From Methanolinea sp. UBA473 (GTDB lineage: Archaea > Halobacteriota > Methanomicrobia > Methanomicrobiales > Methanospirillaceae): a stretch of 11,449 bases of DNA. Where the stretch lies: positions 1-11,449 of the forward strand of contig DAEV01000101.1 in NCBI GenBank assembly GCA_002509495.1. The letters run 5' to 3'. This document shows, one piece after another, positions 7,151 through 11,449 of the stretch (position 1 is the stretch's first letter; each line of letters opens with the position of its first letter). Under the pieces are notes generated by a model. It was not told the origin of the DNA, searched no databases, and was given only the letters and a program-made list of their open reading frames with translations. Position numbers and translations under genes: made by a program.

Positions 7151-8296
7151 TTATTCTGCAGGATTGATGCCTGCCCACCGGTTACTCAGGTTCGCAGTTC
7201 CCAGGATCAGTTTCGCGACACGCCATGAGGTATCAGGGACAAGGTATTCGGGCGGGATCTGCTTCCTGATCCCGTTGGCGTGTTCCTGCATGACCAGATC
7301 GATCGATCGCAGCACATTCTGTTCTTCTACTCCCGTCAGGAGGATCGTACCTGCATCCAGGGCTTCCGGCCTCTCCATGGAATTCCTTAAAGTAACTGCA
7401 GGGAACGACAATATTGACGATTCCTCGGAAATTGTCCCGGAATCGGAGATCGTGCATGCCGCGTTCTGCTGCAGTTTCATGTAGTCGAGGAACCCGAACG
7501 GTTTGCAGAATCGTACAAGCGGATGAAAATCGACCTTTTCTGCGGAATCTTCCATTCTCTTCCGCGTTCTTGGGTGCGTCGAGACGATCACGGGTAACTG
7601 GTAGGTCTCCGCGATCCTGTTCAGGGTGGAGCAGAGAATTGCAAGGTGCAGGGGATTATCGACATTCTCCTCCCGATGCAGGCTGACCACAAAGTATCCC
7701 CGTCCCGGCAGTTTCAGTTGTTCAAGGATTCCAGACTTCTCGAACCGATCGCGGTAAAACTGGAGGACTTCGTACATGGGCGACCCTGTCAGCACGATCC
7801 TCCGGTGAGGGAATCCTTCGGACAGCAGATGCCGGCGGGCGTGTTCGGTATATACGAGGTTAAAGTCGGAAATGTGGTCGATGATCTTCCTGTTGATCTC
7901 CTCAGGGACGTTTGCATCGAAACACCGGTTCCCTGCCTCCATATGGTATACGGGTATCTTATAACGTTTTGAGATAATGGCGGCGATACTGCTGTTCGTA
8001 TCTCCCAGGATCAGGACCGCATCAGGTCGGTTCGACTTGAGCAATTCCTCGGTTTTTATGAGGGTTTCCCCGAGAACCCTCCCGAGGGATGTTGTATCCA
8101 CGTTGAGAAAGTAATCCGGTTTCCTGAGGCCGAGATCCCTGAAAAACACTTCGTTCAGTTCATAATCGTAATTCTGGCAGGTGTGGACGAGGATGTGGCA
8201 GGCATATCGATCCAGGAGAGGAATGACCCTTGAAAGTCGAATGATTTCCGGTCTTGTACCAAGAATCGTCATCACTTTAAGGGATTTTTCTTCCAT
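7151..8296 (-). CDS. capG: UDP-N-acetyl-hexosamine 2-epimerase, CapG/WbjD/FnlC type (non-hydrolysing)
   Basis: Last step of UDP-L-FucNAc synthesis: inverts C2 of the UDP-2-acetamido-2,6-dideoxy-L-talose made by CapF. It belongs to the non-hydrolysing UDP-GlcNAc 2-epimerase (WecB) family, GT-B-like fold, 381 residues and full length. GTRPEIIR is at 13-20, GDTNSS at 98-103, HMEAGNRCFD at 118-127, PEEINR at 131-136, SLHREEN at 205-211 and SDSGTISEE at 284-292. The HMEAGNRCFD form is typical of the CapG/WbjD branch; WecB proper has HVEAGLRT there. AGAGGT about four bases before the ATG is a good ribosome binding site. The capF stop lies only 25 bases upstream, so the two are surely co-transcribed. 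A UDP-ManNAc-making WecB is the alternative, made unlikely by the motif and by capE and capF alongside. Confidence 0.88.
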   Translation of the reverse strand: MEEKSLKVMTILGTRPEIIRLSRVIPLLDRYACHILVHTCQNYDYELNEVFFRDLGLRKPDYFLNVDTTSLGRVLGETLIKTEELLKSNRPDAVLILGDTNSSIAAIISKRYKIPVYHMEAGNRCFDANVPEEINRKIIDHISDFNLVYTEHARRHLLSEGFPHRRIVLTGSPMYEVLQFYRDRFEKSGILEQLKLPGRGYFVVSLHREENVDNPLHLAILCSTLNRIAETYQLPVIVSTHPRTRKRMEDSAEKVDFHPLVRFCKPFGFLDYMKLQQNAACTISDSGTISEESSILSFPAVTLRNSMERPEALDAGTILLTGVEEQNVLRSIDLVMQEHANGIRKQIPPEYLVPDTSWRVAKLILGTANLSNRWAGINPAE

Positions 8297-8321
8297 GTCT
8301 ACCTCTTTTCCTTTGATTCAA

Positions 8322-9440
8322 TTATACATTTTCATGGTAAGTATCGGGATTTTCCGGATCAAACAGTTCGTTTGTCCAGAATAAGGTCGTCAAATCCGCA
8401 GTTCCGACGTTGGTAATCGTATGAGTATACCATAGGGGAATATCCACGTACCCGGGATTGTTACCGCTCACCGAGTACTCGACAACCTCGGTTGTCCCGA
8501 TCCTCCTCATTCGTATGAGGGCATCCCCTGAGATGACACAAAACCTTTCTATCTTCCTTGCGTGGAAGTGATTGCCCCGTGTCACTCCCGGCCTCGTCAG
8601 CGAAAAGAAAGCCTGGCCTCCCGATTTTTCCTTCACCAGTTCGATCAGGTATCCCCTGTCATCTTTTTTGCATTCGGGGATGACGGGAAAGTGACTGTGC
8701 TCGAGATACGACCGGAAGGTGTTGAAAAGGTCCAGTTCGAATCGGTCGGTAACGTCCGGGATAATGCCCCGCTCCAGGTAGGAATGTGCATAGTCTTTCA
8801 ATTTCGAGAGGATACCGCTGACGCGGATGGTTGCCTGTGGCTGTAAGAATACAGTCGGATCATGAACAGTTCCTGTAATTATGGAATAAATTGTATTTAC
8901 GACTGCACCAACGTAAATAAAATTTAAACTGGCATCGATTTCAATCTTCGGTTGCTGATCATGAGTCAATTGGTAACAGAACGTACTTACGACCGAATTA
9001 TGAAATGGCCTACCAAAAGGTCCGAAGACGTTGGGGATCACAAGGCACGTGAATTTTCCACCGGTTTTTTTAGCCCAGGCTTCGAAAAGACAACGTCCTT
9101 CCGCTTTCGACCTCCCATAGGCATTGTCCAGCGTTTCCTGCGTCGAGGAGGAGAAAATGACATGGGGAGTGCAGCCTGTTTGCTCCATCGATTCAATCAG
9201 CTGCCTGACAAGCGACACGTTGCATTCGTATATTTCCTGGGGATCGCCCCGGTTCATTGCCGCCAGGTGGACGATCACGTCGCAGTTCGAGACGAAATTT
9301 GATAATTGTAAGGGATTACTAAAGTAGCCTCTATTGCATGGGATTATTTTCACCAAGTCTTTCTTAATACCGAGAAAATTTGTGAGATGAGTTCCGATGA
9401 ATCCCGACTGCCCTGTGATTCCCACAGCAGCAGTCTTCAT
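8322..9440 (-). CDS. capF: Bifunctional 3-epimerase/4-reductase, CapF/WbjC/FnlB type
   Basis: Second enzyme of UDP-L-FucNAc synthesis. The N-terminal half (residues 1-245) is an NAD(P)-binding short-chain dehydrogenase that reduces the 4-keto group; it has GITGQSGFIG at 7-16, SSST at 97-100 and Y108-x3-K112. The C-terminal half is a cupin that epimerises C3 and binds a metal ion; RGNHFH at 288-293 with E298 and the later H340 are the likely ligands. This two-domain order and the total length of 372 residues are those of CapF. Its ATG overlaps the stop of the upstream glycosyltransferase by four bases (ATGA) and is preceded by AGGAGGG, a strong ribosome binding site lying inside that gene. This predicts coupled translation. 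Base composition drops towards its start. Confidence 0.9.
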   Translation of the reverse strand: MKTAAVGITGQSGFIGTHLTNFLGIKKDLVKIIPCNRGYFSNPLQLSNFVSNCDVIVHLAAMNRGDPQEIYECNVSLVRQLIESMEQTGCTPHVIFSSSTQETLDNAYGRSKAEGRCLFEAWAKKTGGKFTCLVIPNVFGPFGRPFHNSVVSTFCYQLTHDQQPKIEIDASLNFIYVGAVVNTIYSIITGTVHDPTVFLQPQATIRVSGILSKLKDYAHSYLERGIIPDVTDRFELDLFNTFRSYLEHSHFPVIPECKKDDRGYLIELVKEKSGGQAFFSLTRPGVTRGNHFHARKIERFCVISGDALIRMRRIGTTEVVEYSVSGNNPGYVDIPLWYTHTITNVGTADLTTLFWTNELFDPENPDTYHENV

Positions 9441-10660
9441 GGACCCTCCTTGGTATCGACTTTTTCTTCAGGTCTGTTTAATTCGTTCTCACGGAGAATC
9501 CATCGATACATCTCGATAACCTTCGGCTGGATAATCTCATTCGAAAGTCGTCCCCTTGCTGCTTTATAGTTGATTTCCGCGGCAGTATCAACAAGATCAT
9601 CATCCGTCGCCGCCTTCACGATTGCAGAGGCCAGAGTAGAGGGATCATCAGGCGGTACGATAAGCCCACTGACTCCGTGTTCAAGCCACTCATCGGCACA
9701 GGCGGTATTAGATTGAATCGGGAACGCTCCCATGATCATCGCTTCAAGCATTGTATTGGGGGTTCCATCGGAAATACTCAATCCGATATGTATTCGTGCT
9801 TTTCCAAAATATTCAAGGATTTTTTCCCGGGGAGAGTAGGGAATAACCTCGAGTTTGTCCCTTAAACTTTGCGATAACATTTCAACTCTTTTAATGACAT
9901 CTGGTGATGCCAGATAGATAGCAAAAGTATATCCTGTTAGATCATTTTTACATAATTCCAATGCATCAAGGGCAATCAATCCCCTCCCCGCCCAGCCATG
10001 GTATCCTTTGATCATTATTAATTTTCTTTGAGATGGTGGGATTTTTTTTCCAATGGTGGAGAAGTAATGAAGATCGAATCCCCCCGTTGCAGGAAGCAAA
10101 GGCAGAGGCTTTGCTTTCAATCCAAGTTTTTTCGCCAAGGTCATATCGCGTTCGCATTCACATAGGTAATAATCAGAATTCTTTAAAATCCCCTTGATTT
10201 TTTCTAAATGATCCGGGAAGCGATGGAACAGGTAAACATCATTTCCCCAGTTCGCTGCAACCCAGGGTGGGAATTGATCATGAGACCGTGATTTCACATT
10301 AAGTGTCAGATAACCTGCCGATTGGAATTCCATTGAATGAATGATATCGGGTTTTATCTTTTCTATAATCCTTTCCAATCGTCTTTGCCGAAAGGAGGGA
10401 TTAAGACACCTTAAGAATTTATTTCCGATTCGGACAAAAATTTTAAGAAATACAGGAAATCCAATAATGTTTACTGTACTGTCGATTTCTCTCTGATAAG
10501 AATAGAATGCCTGATATATTGTAAGATATTTCAGATCTGGATGAATTGTCACATTATCAGTGCTGGAAAACAGGTGAAGATCCCACTTTTCATCATACAG
10601 CTGGGAGAGCCATCGGGCAACATGAATACTATCGGACATGGCCACGAACAATATCCGCAT
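9437..10660 (-). CDS. GT-B-fold glycosyltransferase (family 4-like), candidate FucNAc transferase
   Basis: A 407-residue GT-B glycosyltransferase. MRILFVAMSDSIHVARW is a typical N-terminal strand and acceptor loop; WGNDV occurs at 138-142. The donor domain has IMIKGYHGWAGRG at 215-227 and SDGTPNTMLEAM at 297-308. The latter is the E-x7-E site with Asp298 in place of the first Glu and Glu306 kept. The C-terminal ten residues are charged. Its stop overlaps the capF start by four bases, so it is translationally coupled to the FucNAc pathway, which makes it the best candidate for the enzyme that uses UDP-L-FucNAc; bacterial fnl/wbj clusters also carry a GT4 transferase next to these genes. The AAGGAG and AAGGATC upstream of the ATG can serve as ribosome binding site. 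It is visibly more A+T-rich than the left-hand genes. Specificity is inference from context. Confidence 0.85.
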   Translation of the reverse strand: MRILFVAMSDSIHVARWLSQLYDEKWDLHLFSSTDNVTIHPDLKYLTIYQAFYSYQREIDSTVNIIGFPVFLKIFVRIGNKFLRCLNPSFRQRRLERIIEKIKPDIIHSMEFQSAGYLTLNVKSRSHDQFPPWVAANWGNDVYLFHRFPDHLEKIKGILKNSDYYLCECERDMTLAKKLGLKAKPLPLLPATGGFDLHYFSTIGKKIPPSQRKLIMIKGYHGWAGRGLIALDALELCKNDLTGYTFAIYLASPDVIKRVEMLSQSLRDKLEVIPYSPREKILEYFGKARIHIGLSISDGTPNTMLEAMIMGAFPIQSNTACADEWLEHGVSGLIVPPDDPSTLASAIVKAATDDDLVDTAAEINYKAARGRLSNEIIQPKVIEMYRWILRENELNRPEEKVDTKEGP

Positions 10661-10729
10661 TTGAAGATCCTTGCTCCTTTCCTCAAATAATCAATGGGCA
10701 TTCATCAAGGGTTACTAAAGGTGAAGATG

Positions 10730-11386
10730 TTAATTGGAATTTTTTTTTCGTGCAACCAAGCATATTTGTCTACGTCTGTAAATAATTGAAGTAATTTTAC
10801 AAAGGAGATCAAATAATTTTTCTGGTAAATTTTTATAAAAAATCAGAAAATTTGGGGGCCATGCATGAGTGACTATTTTCACATCCTCGATGGAAAAACC
10901 TGCTGAAGATACCAAGTTCCCTAATAACTGTGGAGACCAAGTATATAGATGATTATTGATGTCATTATCCATGAATTTCTTTTCATTCCTCCAATCGTTG
11001 ATTGGTACGTAGAGAATTAAGGAACCGTTCTGTTTCAGACATCGGGAACATTTTAGAATTTCGTTCAATGGGCACGGAACGTGCTCGATCGCATGATTGG
11101 ATATGATGACATCAACACTATCATTCTCTACCATGTCAAGATCTTCAAAGACGAGATTTAAATTCTTTTTTGCCAATTCCCGTGCAAAAGGATTGATTTC
11201 AATCCCAATTTTTCTCTTGCATCGTATCGAATGGAGGATATATCCGCCTCCGCATCCAAAATCTAAAACAGTATCATTCTCCCCGATAAAAGGAGAAAAT
11301 TTTCTGGACTCGATGATCCCTCCAAGGTATTCTCCCGATGCTTCTTTTTGCCAGGTAAAATACTCGTGACCATACTCTTTAGGCAT
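10730..11386 (-). CDS. Class I SAM-dependent methyltransferase
   Basis: A small methyltransferase of the methyltransferase-11/23 type, 218 residues from the ATG at 11386. Motif I VLDFGCGGG is at 40-48, the acidic IEIN that binds the SAM ribose at 62-65, and SNHAIEHV at 96-103 is motif II. NHLYTWSP at 145-152 resembles the substrate-side loop of this family. It is full length, without signal peptide. A GTG nine bases further upstream (11395) is in frame, but I prefer the ATG because the start MPKEYGHEYFTWQ looks like the family's usual beginning. A 69-base gap separates it from the downstream glycosyltransferase, so it may be first in the series or part of a longer one starting outside the window. 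It is the most A+T-rich gene here (21 of 60 bases G+C at 11161-11220). Probable role: methylating a sugar or lipid intermediate; the substrate is unknown. Confidence 0.82.
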   Translation of the reverse strand: MPKEYGHEYFTWQKEASGEYLGGIIESRKFSPFIGENDTVLDFGCGGGYILHSIRCKRKIGIEINPFARELAKKNLNLVFEDLDMVENDSVDVIISNHAIEHVPCPLNEILKCSRCLKQNGSLILYVPINDWRNEKKFMDNDINNHLYTWSPQLLGNLVSSAGFSIEDVKIVTHAWPPNFLIFYKNLPEKLFDLLCKITSIIYRRRQICLVARKKNSN

Positions 11387-11417
11387 TTTTACCACTGTTC
11401 ATTTTTTAATTCCTATG

Positions 11418-11429
11418 ACAATGCATTGT
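11418..11429. repeat. 12-base perfect palindrome upstream of the methyltransferase
   Basis: ACAATGCATTGT reads the same on both strands and lies 32 bases upstream of the methyltransferase ATG, just beyond an A/T-rich stretch (minus strand AATTAAAAAAT, 11411-11401). It could be an operator next to a promoter, but the A/T stretch is too close to the ATG for the usual 25-base TATA-to-start distance unless the message is almost leaderless. The window ends 20 bases further on, so context is limited. Confidence 0.35.
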
Positions 11430-11449
11430 ACAGTCCTGAAATAATTTCT

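Noticed and set aside
7297..7309. GATCGATCGATCG run
   Set aside because: Falls inside capG coding sequence and encodes ordinary residues; a short chance repeat.
7151..8296. capG as a WecB making UDP-ManNAc
   Set aside because: HMEAGNRCFD and the neighbouring capE and capF fit the FucNAc branch better, although the reaction type is the same.
1..11449. Defence system, CRISPR array, transposon or tRNA-linked island
   Set aside because: I found no nuclease, helicase, toxin, transposase, integrase, regular repeat array or tRNA cloverleaf in either strand.

Overview
The window looks like an archaeal cell-surface polysaccharide (or protein-glycosylation) locus, most likely from a methanogen of the Methanomicrobiales type. 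The assignment is inference. It rests on A/T-rich TATA-like boxes a short distance upstream of several genes, Shine-Dalgarno matches such as GTGAT and AGGAGGG, U-run rather than hairpin terminators, and the mix of a CBS-domain family II pyrophosphatase, a small twin CxxCxGxG protein and a surface-sugar cluster. No rRNA, tRNA, CRISPR array, transposase or integrase was seen.

Layout. On the left (1-1411) are two housekeeping-like genes in convergent orientation: the C-terminal part of a manganese-dependent inorganic pyrophosphatase (+), cut by the window edge, and a 92-residue zinc-ribbon-like protein (-). An A/T palindrome next to the pyrophosphatase stop may terminate transcription there. From about 1450 onwards everything concerns glycans. 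An FkbM-type methyltransferase (-) has an N-terminus that appears to be broken by a frameshift. It is divergent from a GT-A-like glycosyltransferase (+), the only glycan gene on the plus strand. Then follows a long minus-strand series, in order of transcription from the right edge: SAM methyltransferase, GT-B glycosyltransferase, capF, capG, capE, GT-B glycosyltransferase, GT4 glycosyltransferase.

How the genes work together. CapE, CapF and CapG are the three enzymes known to convert UDP-GlcNAc to UDP-N-acetyl-L-fucosamine (UDP-L-FucNAc): 4,6-dehydration with epimerisation, then 3-epimerisation/4-reduction, then 2-epimerisation. All three are present, full length and with recognisable motifs, so the locus should make UDP-L-FucNAc or a close relative. 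The four glycosyltransferases would add this and other sugars to a lipid-linked glycan, and the two methyltransferases could decorate it. No flippase, polymerase, oligosaccharyltransferase or initiating phosphoglycosyltransferase lies in the window, so the final product (S-layer N-glycan, exopolysaccharide or other) cannot be told.

Base composition falls from left to right: by hand count 36 of 60 bases are G+C at 301-360, 31 at 8041-8100, 24 at 10381-10440 and 21 at 11161-11220. This suggests that the right-hand glycan genes were acquired from a different source. I see no clearly new kind of system. The most unusual points are the broken start of the FkbM gene, the complete FucNAc pathway in a probable archaeon with the order F-G-E, and the composition gradient.
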